Shown here in pieces: positions 1 to 7,330 of a DNA stretch of 55,772 nucleotides. Within the stretch, counting starts at the first letter, position 1. Each line of letters opens with the position of its first letter. This DNA is from Bacteroidota bacterium. Its GTDB lineage: Bacteria; Bacteroidota; Ignavibacteria; UBA10030; BY39. The notes below the pieces were generated by a model, which worked only from the letters and a program-made list of their open reading frames with translations, did not search any database and had not been told where the DNA came from. Where the stretch lies: contig JAUXOG010000077.1 in assembly GCA_030682385.1 (NCBI GenBank), positions 1-55,772 on the forward strand, in the 5' to 3' direction. A program made the translations under genes and the position numbers.

Positions 1-166
1 GGATCGCCAACGATGGAGTGAATACAAAACAAAAACAATATCCAACGGGGTAAATATTGAAGTAATTTTCCACTGTTATCAGCACACATAGAAATTAAAT
101 GGTGAATAATGAAAAAAATATAAGAGTGCTGCATTGCGGAAAACAGGAGAAAGATCGCTATAAACT
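1..166. other. window edge, no supported gene
   Basis: No gene can be supported here. One plus-strand frame is open from base 2 to a TAG at 89-91 (29 codons) and could be the tail of a gene entering from the left, but nothing in its translation is recognisable and other frames close earlier. The rest is AT-rich intergenic sequence leading into the hairpin at 167. Confidence 0.3.
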
Positions 167-195
167 AAGAAGCCCTTTCGGTGAAAGGGCTTCTT
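167..195. terminator. 13-bp hairpin, likely terminator of the minus-strand regulator operon
   Basis: Perfect inverted repeat AAGAAGCCCTTTC / GAAAGGGCTTCTT around a 3-base loop. It lies 15 bp beyond the stop of the minus-strand regulator gene. The run of T after the stem is weak on either strand, so it may act mostly by stem stability and serve both directions. Confidence 0.7.
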
Positions 196-210
196 AAATT
201 TACGATTGTA

Positions 211-1239
211 TTAGCGTATCCGTGAACTCGGAACACCTAATCTTTTTAGTTTATACCGGAGAGTTTGTTCGGTCATACCTAAAAAATGAGCCGCTTTCGA
301 TTGGTTGAAACCGAATTTTCCGAGTGCCCGTTCGATAATACCTTTTTCGATAACATCCAAAGAATTATCGAGTATAAATTCTTGATCGCTTTCGATATTG
401 TTGAGCATTTTAACGACTTCAGTTTTCTCATCTAAGAGTTCCTGAGGTAGTGTAAATCTTCCACCGCTTGAGAAGAGAACCGATTTATCAATTACTGCCT
501 TCAGCTCTCGTATATTTTCTTTCCACGGTTGTCTTACTAAAACTTCGATGGCGTTAACATCGATAGCCAAATCGCCGATACCAAGTTCCTGGCAAATTTC
601 ATTCGTATAATACTTCACTAAAACTGGAATATCTTCAGGACGTTCACGCAAAGGAGCAACCTCGATTTTTTCAAATTCAGAAAATTTATTGAGCAATCCT
701 TCTAATATTTTATGTCTCTCAAATAACTCTTTCGGCGAAGCTTTCATGGTAATAATCAGGCGGATATCCACCGGTTCAGCATGATCGCTGCCATAGCGCC
801 TTGTAACCCTTTCGTTCATAAAAGACAAAATTTTCATCTGGTTACGGAAGCTTGCCTCTTCAATTTCTTCGATTAACACTGTTCCGTGATTTGCAATCTC
901 AAAAAGCCCACGCTTGCTTGACGTACTAACAGCACCCTTAGTTCCTGAATCGAAACCAAAGAGCACCGCTTCTAATTCTCTGTCATCAAGGACAGACAAA
1001 TTCAAAGAAGCAAAAGGCAATTGCTCATCGTCCTGTTTACACAGTGCATAAATATTCTTGGCTATAGCCCCTTTACCCACACCCGGTTCACCAATAATAA
1101 TAATATCGCGTCTCGTTTTGGAAAGCCGTGAAATTTGTTTGAGAAGTTGTTCGACTGCCCTGCTCTTACCAATGATTGGATATTCCATCTTCTCAGTTGA
1201 TTTTTCTTCAGCTGTTTTTGTTGTTTTCTCTTTTTCCAT
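211..1239 (-). CDS. NtrC/PspF-like AAA+ transcriptional regulator without receiver domain, degenerate GAFTGA
   Basis: 342-residue DNA-binding regulator made of an AAA+ domain and a C-terminal Fis-type helix-turn-helix (last ~40 residues), with no receiver, GAF or PAS input domain, as in PspF. Walker A GEPGVGKG lies at about residues 50-57 and the Walker B-like segment is VLIEEIEE (about 121-128) in place of the usual LFLDE. The loop that should read GAFTGA and touch sigma-54 reads GTKGAV. The sensor II region ENIREL is kept. I chose ATG at 1239: an upstream in-frame GTG at 1248 overlaps the GGAG Shine-Dalgarno of that ATG. It follows the 8-TM membrane protein gene by about 40 bp and is probably co-transcribed with it. 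Family assignment is firm; activation of sigma-54 promoters is doubtful. Confidence 0.9.
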   Translation of the reverse strand: MEKEKTTKTAEEKSTEKMEYPIIGKSRAVEQLLKQISRLSKTRRDIIIIGEPGVGKGAIAKNIYALCKQDDEQLPFASLNLSVLDDRELEAVLFGFDSGTKGAVSTSSKRGLFEIANHGTVLIEEIEEASFRNQMKILSFMNERVTRRYGSDHAEPVDIRLIITMKASPKELFERHKILEGLLNKFSEFEKIEVAPLRERPEDIPVLVKYYTNEICQELGIGDLAIDVNAIEVLVRQPWKENIRELKAVIDKSVLFSSGGRFTLPQELLDEKTEVVKMLNNIESDQEFILDNSLDVIEKGIIERALGKFGFNQSKAAHFLGMTEQTLRYKLKRLGVPSSRIR

Positions 1240-1281
1240 AGTCTCCACTCTTTATTTAATTGTTTATATAAATTTTTGTTT

Positions 1282-2427
1282 TCATCTTTGCTCAAACAAC
1301 CTGCCTTTCAAATCTTTTGAGCTTGTAAAATTCTTCAATATATATTTGTCTATACCATCCATCCATCTTGTAATTTTTTCAGGATTTGTTTGTATCTCAA
1401 CTTCGTAAAACTCGCCTACTACCGATTTGATAAATTTCAAGCGAGCATAAAAGAAAATTACAAGCGCAGCAAAAAACCCTGCTGAAAAATACTGACCTAT
1501 GCCAAATAATTCCATATAACCTGCAAATTCTACGCTTTTTATAACAGCCCACTGGTGAAAAATATCTAAACTAAATATTACCAAAAAAACATACATCATT
1601 TTATCTATATAAGCACCTTGCGGTGGATCTTTCGCATATTGGTATCCGCAATATAACAAAATAAATAGAATAACAAAAACATCCATATAAATTATTTTAA
1701 AATAAAATGGCTGGTACAACAGAACCAACGAGCCATCATTTTTCGTATATGGGAGTAGTTTTTCAATTTGTTTTATATTGGCTTCAGCATAAAGCTGACC
1801 TACAACCTCGCCATCACTTATTGCAGGGAGTGTTACAAGTGCTGCGATTTCGGTTGCATTTGGTTCCCGATTATATTGGTTTATAAACTCTTCCCTTGTA
1901 TCTCTTATAATTCTATATTTTTGTATATTCTCTGTTGTGTAGATATATGGCTTCCCTACTGATTGGGGATTTTCTAAAAAAGGGTGATAATAGAAAAACG
2001 CAACCCCTAATACCACAGCAGCAGTAGCAAGATATTTTTGATAAATTTTAAAATTGTGGAATAACAAATCAAAGACTAAATAAGCAATTGCAAATGCCAA
2101 TGTTGTACTTAAAAATATATAAAGGTATTGGAATATGTAAACTGCACTAAATGCAGAATCAAAGAATAGATTGAAAAAGCCAAAATAATTAAAGATATAT
2201 AAAAAGGAATTGACGAAAAATAATGTAAAATTCAAAAATATAAATTTATGTTTCCTTGTCGGTTCATTAATAACGATAAATAAAGAAAAATAAAATAATA
2301 GAACCTGTATAGAAAGAGAAATTAGAATTGGAATTTCAGGAATACTCGCTTCTAAGAAAACAAAGCCGATAGCAAATAGAGACAGTGTTGCTATCCATAA
2401 TGTTAGAACTTTTTTTACCTGTTTCAT
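1282..2427 (-). CDS. 8-TM integral membrane protein, possible sensor
   Basis: 381-residue protein that I do not recognise. About eight hydrophobic helices are visible: five in the first ~150 residues, then a polar loop of ~75 residues (about 150-225), then three more. A ~60-residue cytoplasmic-looking tail follows, containing FYEVEIQTNPEKITRWMDGI. This layout resembles membrane input modules of sensor proteins, but no kinase or output domain is present. It sits directly upstream of the receiver-less AAA+ regulator in one probable operon, which makes it a candidate partner that transmits a signal to it. The start is ATG at 2427: a longer TTG-initiated frame from 2493 runs through the -35 and -10 boxes of a very good promoter and is therefore untranslated. 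Confidence 0.8.
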   Translation of the reverse strand: MKQVKKVLTLWIATLSLFAIGFVFLEASIPEIPILISLSIQVLLFYFSLFIVINEPTRKHKFIFLNFTLFFVNSFLYIFNYFGFFNLFFDSAFSAVYIFQYLYIFLSTTLAFAIAYLVFDLLFHNFKIYQKYLATAAVVLGVAFFYYHPFLENPQSVGKPYIYTTENIQKYRIIRDTREEFINQYNREPNATEIAALVTLPAISDGEVVGQLYAEANIKQIEKLLPYTKNDGSLVLLYQPFYFKIIYMDVFVILFILLYCGYQYAKDPPQGAYIDKMMYVFLVIFSLDIFHQWAVIKSVEFAGYMELFGIGQYFSAGFFAALVIFFYARLKFIKSVVGEFYEVEIQTNPEKITRWMDGIDKYILKNFTSSKDLKGRLFEQR

Positions 2428-2452
2428 AATTATCTTTTTATTTCTTGTGTTC

Positions 2453-2481
2453 AATATAATGAATAAAAGAGTAGGTGTCAA
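2453..2481 (-). promoter_or_regulatory. sigma-70-type promoter for the membrane protein/regulator operon
   Basis: Minus strand: TTGACA at 2476-2481, a 17-bp spacer and TATATT at 2453-2458. The predicted transcription start near 2446 gives a leader of about 18 bases before ATG 2427. Confidence 0.8.
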
Positions 2482-2512
2482 GTATTTTCGCAATTATTTT
2501 TTTATAAAATCA

Positions 2513-2536
2513 TTTAGTGTGATGCAAATCACTAAA
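2513..2536. promoter_or_regulatory. CRP/FNR-type operator in divergent intergenic region
   Basis: The sequence contains TGTGA-N6-TCACT (2518-2533), close to the CRP consensus TGTGA-N6-TCACA. It is also a perfect 7-bp dyad TTTAGTG / CACTAAA (2513-2519, 2530-2536). The centre lies about 80 bp upstream of the predicted start of the minus-strand operon, a usual distance for class I activation, and about 145 bp before the start codon of the repeat protein on the plus strand. Which regulator binds is unknown. Confidence 0.55.
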
Positions 2537-2669
2537 ATTAACACTGTTTTTTAAATCTTTTTTTTATCAAAAAAGTTGCGAAATTCCCTATATATTATTA
2601 AATTTTCATCAGAAAATTTGATTAGCATTTAACTTTAAAACAAAAAAATACACCAAAAGGAGATAAAAC

Positions 2670-2924
2670 ATGTTAACGAACCTTAAAAACAACCGGAATT
2701 TTAAACGTATCAGTTCTGTAATTCTTACATTAGCTATAGTATTAACTATAAATGGAGCTATTTCTTTCGCTGCGGGAGATACAAATAAAGCCACATCCCT
2801 TTATTCTATACCGAGAGACACGCCTCAGCCCAAAGCTACAGCCCTTTATTCGATACCGAAAAATACACCTCGACCCAAAGCTATAGCCCTTTATTCTATA
2901 CCGAAAGATACGCCTCAACCATAA
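2670..2924 (+). CDS. small secreted protein of three tandem 15-residue repeats
   Basis: 84-residue protein that I do not recognise. Residues 1 to about 34 form a signal peptide (basic start, hydrophobic core ending ISFAA). The rest is a short linker and three tandem copies of a 15-residue unit running exactly to the C-terminus (40-54, 55-69, 70-84). The consensus is K-A-T-A-L-Y-S-I-P-K-D-T-P-Q-P, with small changes. There is no cysteine, so it is neither disulfide-bonded nor a lipoprotein. An AAGGAG Shine-Dalgarno at 2657-2662 precedes the ATG with good spacing, and a strong terminator follows, so it is probably a single-gene transcript. The design resembles multicopy peptide precursors or proline-rich surface peptides. 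No function can be assigned from sequence. Confidence 0.75.
   Translation: MLTNLKNNRNFKRISSVILTLAIVLTINGAISFAAGDTNKATSLYSIPRDTPQPKATALYSIPKNTPRPKAIALYSIPKDTPQP
2787..2921 (+). repeat. three tandem 45-bp coding repeats
   Basis: Units at 2787-2831, 2832-2876 and 2877-2921, each encoding one 15-residue LYSIP peptide unit. The nucleotide copies differ at several positions, many of them silent, which suggests the peptide is under selection and the duplication is not very recent. Confidence 0.9.
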
Positions 2925-2946
2925 CTACAAACAAACTTGTTTTATC

Positions 2947-2990
2947 AGGACTTTGCCCCGCCCTGCGGGGCAAAGTCCTATTTTATTTCA
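2947..2990 (+). terminator. strong Rho-independent terminator
   Basis: 15-bp perfect stem AGGACTTTGCCCCGC / GCGGGGCAAAGTCCT with a CCT loop (2947-2979), followed by ATTTTATTT. It ends the transcript of the repeat protein and separates it from the M50 protease gene. Confidence 0.92.
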
Positions 2991-2993
2991 TCC

Positions 2994-3023
2994 AAATATT
3001 TGTTATTTTGAAAACAAATATTT
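2994..3023. repeat. inverted repeat upstream of the M50 protease gene
   Basis: Perfect 11-bp arms AAATATTTGTT / AACAAATATTT with an 8-base spacer. It is AT-only apart from one G/C pair per arm and lies just before, or within, the true 5' end of the protease gene. It could be an operator or a leader hairpin that hides a start site. Confidence 0.6.
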
Positions 3024-3104
3024 CAATACACATCTATCAAAAATTATTTACTACATAGTTTACTTTTTATAACCACTTTTTTTACAACAACGCTTGCCGG
3101 GGTA

Positions 3105-3956
3105 ATGTGGTTAAATCAAGATCCGTTTGATTTAAGCAATTTTTATACTGGGCTTCATTACTCAATCCCTCTTTTAGTTATACTCGCTGCACACGAGTTC
3201 GGCCATTATTTCGCAGCAAAATATCATAAAATTGAAACAACGCTGCCATACTTTATTCCAATCCCTCCTTTCTTGTTCAACCCTTTCGGCACAATGGGGG
3301 CGGTCATAAAAATTAAATCTCCCATCCCAACAAAAAAAGCCCTCTTCGATATCGGAAGTGCCGGACCGATTGCCGGTTTTATTGTTACAATTATAATTTT
3401 GATTTATGGATTAGTAAATTTACCACCTATTACATATCTATTTCAAATACATCCGGAATACGCGCTGAACGGAACGATTCCAACCAAAGGACTTTCATTT
3501 GGACACTCAATCCTGACATACACGATTCAGTCCCTATCAAATGATGCCGGTAACTTTCCCCCGATGAACGAAATTTACCACTATCCGTATCTTTGCGTAG
3601 CTTGGTTTGGTCTTTTTATTACAGCACTAAACTTAATTCCGGTCGGTCAACTCGATGGTGGGCATATTTTATACGCATTAATTGGAAAACATCAAGGGAT
3701 ATTTTCACGCATCTTTTTCGCTGCAATAATCATTATCGGTTTAACCAGCTTTATTCCTGATATGGGCTTCCACGCAGGAACTGTCGGATGGTTAGTTTTT
3801 GCCATTATACTTTTTTTCCTTATTAAACTTGACCATCCACCAATTTATGACGACACCCCTTTAGATCATAAAAGAAAAATCATCGGTTGGTTGGCTATTC
3901 TTATTTTTATTATTGCCTTCACACCAATTCCTTTTTATGAGTTGATTCCTTCATAA
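3105..3956 (+). CDS. M50-family site-2-type intramembrane metalloprotease (N-terminus probably incomplete)
   Basis: Polytopic membrane zinc protease of the SpoIVFB/RseP/Eep superfamily that cleaves membrane-embedded substrates. The zinc site HEFGH is at residues 30-34 and the second metal-binding motif N-L-I-P-V-G-Q-L-D-G-G-H at about 176-187. There are six or so hydrophobic segments and no PDZ domain. The frame stays open upstream of this first ATG back to a stop at 3009-3011, and that stretch encodes a typical first helix of the family (LLFITTFFTTTLAG) but has no ATG, GTG or TTG. Either an ATA/ATC/ATT start is used, or the frame is joined from a TTG at 3008 by a 1-base slip in an A5 run (3039-3043). 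The family call is firm; the start is not. Confidence 0.9.
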   Translation: MWLNQDPFDLSNFYTGLHYSIPLLVILAAHEFGHYFAAKYHKIETTLPYFIPIPPFLFNPFGTMGAVIKIKSPIPTKKALFDIGSAGPIAGFIVTIIILIYGLVNLPPITYLFQIHPEYALNGTIPTKGLSFGHSILTYTIQSLSNDAGNFPPMNEIYHYPYLCVAWFGLFITALNLIPVGQLDGGHILYALIGKHQGIFSRIFFAAIIIIGLTSFIPDMGFHAGTVGWLVFAIILFFLIKLDHPPIYDDTPLDHKRKIIGWLAILIFIIAFTPIPFYELIPS

Positions 3957-3957
3957 A

Positions 3958-3986
3958 TTGACTTTTACTCTGTGATTTTGTAGTTT
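3958..3986 (+). promoter_or_regulatory. probable promoter of the envelope operon
   Basis: TTGACT (3958-3963), 17-bp spacer, TAGTTT (3981-3986). It lies between the protease stop and the lipoprotein start at 4002, so the leader would be about 10 bases. Confidence 0.5.
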
Positions 3987-4001
3987 ACTTCAACATTTAA
4001 T

Positions 4002-4841
4002 ATGCAAAGATATTTATTTCTAATAATTCTAATAATTCCATTGCTTTCTGCATGTGATAATGATAAATATGGATCATTCGATATCAGTTTATCAGTCCCT
4101 TTCATTTCACAAGCAAAGTTAGCATACTATAACATAGATTCTGATACGATCAAACCGGGGAATCAATTCTCATTAGCCGATACCATAACAATACAAAACC
4201 GGGTATCAGCACATATTTCCGACAAGGATGGTTTGATTGATTTAAAGAACGTTAAATTTATCATTTACCTCCCCGAAAGTAATAAGCCGGTCAGTCAAGG
4301 GTATCTATACGATAATGGACAAGAAGCCGATTCTATAGCCGGTGATGGAATTTTTTCCGGCGTAATTTCTTTTAAAATTTCACGCGTCATAGTTGGTAAT
4401 TTCATTGTTGAACTTCAAGCTGAGGATAAAAGCCAATTATTAAGTAACGTATTCTCGACATCCTTTAGAATCAGCAGAATGGGAAAACCCCCTATTATTT
4501 TCGATTTAAAAGCTCCTGAAAACACCACACTTCCTACATTGGGCGAAAAAGTTATCCTAATGAGTGTTGCCGCCTTTGATACTAACGGCTACAATGATAT
4601 TAAGGAAGTTTATTTCCGAAGCCTAGATTCGTCAGACCCTACACGAAAATTCTTCCTATTAGATAACGGTAACATTTCCACGAGTGGTGATTCCATTGCG
4701 AACGACGGAATCTTTTCAATTTTAGTAAAGCTTCCTTTTAACATGACACCTAAGTCATACCGCTTTGAGTTTGAAGCCAAGGATTATACCGAATTATTAA
4801 GCAACAAAATTCTTCACACATTAACTGTTACTCAACCTTGA
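4002..4841 (+). CDS. lipoprotein with two Ig-like/Ca-site-like repeats
   Basis: 279-residue exported lipoprotein; the signal peptide ends in the lipobox LSAC (Cys at about residue 18). The body has two copies of a beta-rich domain of roughly 110-120 residues, each with a similar acidic loop: D-N-G-x-x-x-D-S-I-A-G-D-G-I-F-S in the first and D-N-G-N-x-S-x-x-G-D-S-I-A-N-D-G-I-F-S in the second. Such D-rich loops often bind calcium. No enzyme motif is visible. It is the first gene of an envelope operon and its stop overlaps the TTG start of the propeller gene, suggesting translational coupling. Likely an envelope structural or adaptor protein. Confidence 0.75.
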   Translation: MQRYLFLIILIIPLLSACDNDKYGSFDISLSVPFISQAKLAYYNIDSDTIKPGNQFSLADTITIQNRVSAHISDKDGLIDLKNVKFIIYLPESNKPVSQGYLYDNGQEADSIAGDGIFSGVISFKISRVIVGNFIVELQAEDKSQLLSNVFSTSFRISRMGKPPIIFDLKAPENTTLPTLGEKVILMSVAAFDTNGYNDIKEVYFRSLDSSDPTRKFFLLDNGNISTSGDSIANDGIFSILVKLPFNMTPKSYRFEFEAKDYTELLSNKILHTLTVTQP

Positions 4842-6370
4842 AAAACATCAATCTCATTTTATATATTTTCATATTTATTTTGGGAATCCATTCGCTCAAC
4901 TCCCAAACAATTTATCCTAAATATTTTCAACTCGAAAATAATTCGACCGAACAAACCCAACCCCCTAGTAACAGCGTATCGCAGATTGCTGTAGCGGATT
5001 CAATTTTTTGGATCGGGACGAGCAGCGGATTAGCTAAATCTACGAACCTCGGTAACAGTTGGTCTGCATACAATCAATTTTTAGAATTCCCCCACCCCGG
5101 TATTTACTCTCTAAATGTTGAAAGAGATACTATATGGACTTCAACAGGATATACCAAGAAAAAGGATAACGAGAAAATCGCTACCGGTGGCGGCTATACA
5201 TTTTCGACCAACAGCGGCTTGAGTTGGAATTACGTAAATCAAACTTTAGATTCGAGAGGCGATTCAACAATTGTTTACGGAATAAATAACATCCGAATTC
5301 TCCCTGTTATTGTTCCCGAACAAAATGTAACTTACGATATCTCCCTCGCTCCCGGCAAAGTTTGGATTGCAAGCTGGGCAAGCGGACTCAGATATACTAC
5401 TAATAATGGAATCAATTGGAATCGAGTTGTTCTACCACCTGATAACATGAGCAGTATTAAGCCAACTGATACTCTAAATTTTTATTACGACCCACGTAAA
5501 AATAATAACTTCCTTGCCTTCTCAGTTTTGGCAATCGATAACGATACAATTTGGTGTGGAACTGCCGGCGGAATTAATAAATCGACCGACGGCGGAATCA
5601 GTTGGCGAAGATTCACATCGCAGAATCAAGATTCCCCGATTCTAGGTAATTGGGTTATCACTATCAAAGCTCAGCGATACCAAAACAAAGTAAGAATTTG
5701 GACTACTAATTGGTTGGCAGGCACTAATGAAACGAACGGCGTTAGTTACAGCGATGATGGCGGTAATAGTTGGATAAATATCTTAAAAGGAATAAAAGCT
5801 TATGATTTTGCTTTTAAAGATTCCATCGCTTACATCGCCACCGAGCAAGGAATTTATAGAACGGATGACGGCGGCAAAACTTTAAACCGCTCATATCTGA
5901 TTACGGAACCTCAGAACCGGCAAGCCATTACATCTTCCTCCGTATTTTCAGTTGGAGTTATTGGCGATAATGTTTTAATAGGTACCGGCGATGGTATGGC
6001 GATAACATCTGATAATGAAGAAAATACTTTTGGCGCCCAATGGAAAATCTTAAGAAAATATGAACCCATCGGAACCAAATTTCTTTCATACGCTTATCCG
6101 AATCCCTTTGCAGCAAGGTCTGAATTCACGCGAATTCATTACAGCACTTATGGAAGTAATGCGGTTGTCTCTATCGAAATTTTTGATTTCGGTATGAATC
6201 GAGTGCGCACTTTGATCCAAAATGCTAACAGATCGGGTGTAACCGAATATGACGAAATTTGGGATGGAAAAAATGATGACGGTAATTATGTCGCTAATGG
6301 AGTCTATTTTTACAGAGTCCAGATAAATAACACCGAACCGATTTGGGCAAAAATAATGGTTTTACAATAA
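4838..6370 (+). CDS. secreted Asp-box (BNR-like) propeller with FlgD-like C-terminal domain
   Basis: 510-residue exported protein with a TTG start overlapping the preceding stop; signal peptide of about 22 residues ending NSQ. Residues ~40-400 carry repeated Asp-box motifs, for example STDGGISW, SDDGGNSW, TNNGINW and TNSGLSW, which mark a sialidase/Vps10-like beta-propeller. The last ~95 residues are a FlgD-like Ig domain: YPNPF at its start, WDGKNDDGNYVANGVYFYR near its end. In FCB bacteria this type of terminal domain is common on proteins exported through the outer membrane and can serve as a secretion signal. The two following genes encode PorV-like barrels, a family linked to that export. 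No catalytic residues were identified, so substrate or binding role is unknown. Confidence 0.82.
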   Translation: MKNINLILYIFIFILGIHSLNSQTIYPKYFQLENNSTEQTQPPSNSVSQIAVADSIFWIGTSSGLAKSTNLGNSWSAYNQFLEFPHPGIYSLNVERDTIWTSTGYTKKKDNEKIATGGGYTFSTNSGLSWNYVNQTLDSRGDSTIVYGINNIRILPVIVPEQNVTYDISLAPGKVWIASWASGLRYTTNNGINWNRVVLPPDNMSSIKPTDTLNFYYDPRKNNNFLAFSVLAIDNDTIWCGTAGGINKSTDGGISWRRFTSQNQDSPILGNWVITIKAQRYQNKVRIWTTNWLAGTNETNGVSYSDDGGNSWINILKGIKAYDFAFKDSIAYIATEQGIYRTDDGGKTLNRSYLITEPQNRQAITSSSVFSVGVIGDNVLIGTGDGMAITSDNEENTFGAQWKILRKYEPIGTKFLSYAYPNPFAARSEFTRIHYSTYGSNAVVSIEIFDFGMNRVRTLIQNANRSGVTEYDEIWDGKNDDGNYVANGVYFYRVQINNTEPIWAKIMVLQ

Positions 6371-6376
6371 TTGATT

Positions 6377-7327
6377 ATGAAAAATTTTACAAAAATAGGG
6401 GTTAGTATCATCCTTTTGCTGAATTGGTCAATACTTGAAGCTCAAATTGGTGGTACAGCCGGTTCGTTTGCCAGAATGGGTTTTGGGGCAAGAGGTATGA
6501 GTATGGGTAATGCAGTCTCTGCAATTACTACCGGCGATATTAACTCATACTATAATCCTGCTCTGATTCCTTTTGCCGAACATAGAACTGCAAGTATTAC
6601 ATACTCGTTTTTGTCGTTCGATAGATATCTAAATTTTTTGAGCTACGGACAAGCAGTCCAACCGACTGCAGGAATTTCATTTGGCATTATCAATGCAGGT
6701 GTAGGTGATATTGAGGAACGAAATTCGGATGGAATAAAAATAAGAACAATTTCCACTTCCGAAAATATGTTCTTTCTATCATTCGCGAACCGTATCCATA
6801 ATAATGTATCGATAGGTGTCTCGGTAAAGATGTTTTATCATAAATTGTACGAAGAAGTCAGTTCTACAACGGTCGGTTTTGATATTGGTATGTTAATACA
6901 AGCTGCTAAAAATATCTCAGTTGGTATCACACTCCAGGATATTAACTCTAAATACAAATGGGATACAAATCCAATTTATGGACGTGGGCGCCAGACCGAC
7001 GATGTATTCCCAATCCTTCGCCGTATTTCGGTAGCTTACCAACTCCCGAACAGTTTAGGGATAGTCGCCGCTGAATTCGAAAATTCTTCTGTAAAAACAA
7101 ATCACTTGCGTTTTGGAACTGAAATTATTTTGCATCCTTCTTTTATAATCCGAACCGGTGTCGATAGATGGAATTTGAGTAATAACTACTCAGGTCTGAA
7201 ACCGACTTTCGGATATTCTATTCAAGGCGATTTCGATGGCTGGACTCCGGCTCTCGATTATAGTTACGTTATAGAACCATTCGCAACCAACAACATGCAC
7301 ATAATCACTTTATCAATAAAATTTTAA
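6377..7327 (+). CDS. PorV/PorQ-like (UPF0164) outer-membrane beta-barrel protein
   Basis: 316-residue predicted barrel. Signal peptide ends ILEAQ. The mature start has the family features GTAGSFARMGFGARGMSMGN followed by a NPAL-type motif (YYNPALIP), typical of FadL-like PorV/UPF0164 proteins. Alternating hydrophobic strands run to the end and the last residue is Phe, as expected for assembly by the BAM complex. An in-frame TTG two codons upstream exists, but ATG at 6377 is the better start. PorV proteins act as shuttle or scaffold in type IX-like export; here the role probably concerns the FlgD-domain protein encoded just upstream. No core secretion genes lie nearby. Confidence 0.82.
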   Translation: MKNFTKIGVSIILLLNWSILEAQIGGTAGSFARMGFGARGMSMGNAVSAITTGDINSYYNPALIPFAEHRTASITYSFLSFDRYLNFLSYGQAVQPTAGISFGIINAGVGDIEERNSDGIKIRTISTSENMFFLSFANRIHNNVSIGVSVKMFYHKLYEEVSSTTVGFDIGMLIQAAKNISVGITLQDINSKYKWDTNPIYGRGRQTDDVFPILRRISVAYQLPNSLGIVAAEFENSSVKTNHLRFGTEIILHPSFIIRTGVDRWNLSNNYSGLKPTFGYSIQGDFDGWTPALDYSYVIEPFATNNMHIITLSIKF

Positions 7328-7330
7328 TTT

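Noticed and set aside
2428-2493. Longer membrane protein from a TTG start
   Set aside because: The extension covers the -35 and -10 boxes of the operon promoter.
2787-2921. Tandem 45-bp repeats as a possible CRISPR or minisatellite
   Set aside because: No spacers, units are in-frame coding repeats, and a signal peptide, Shine-Dalgarno and terminator surround them.
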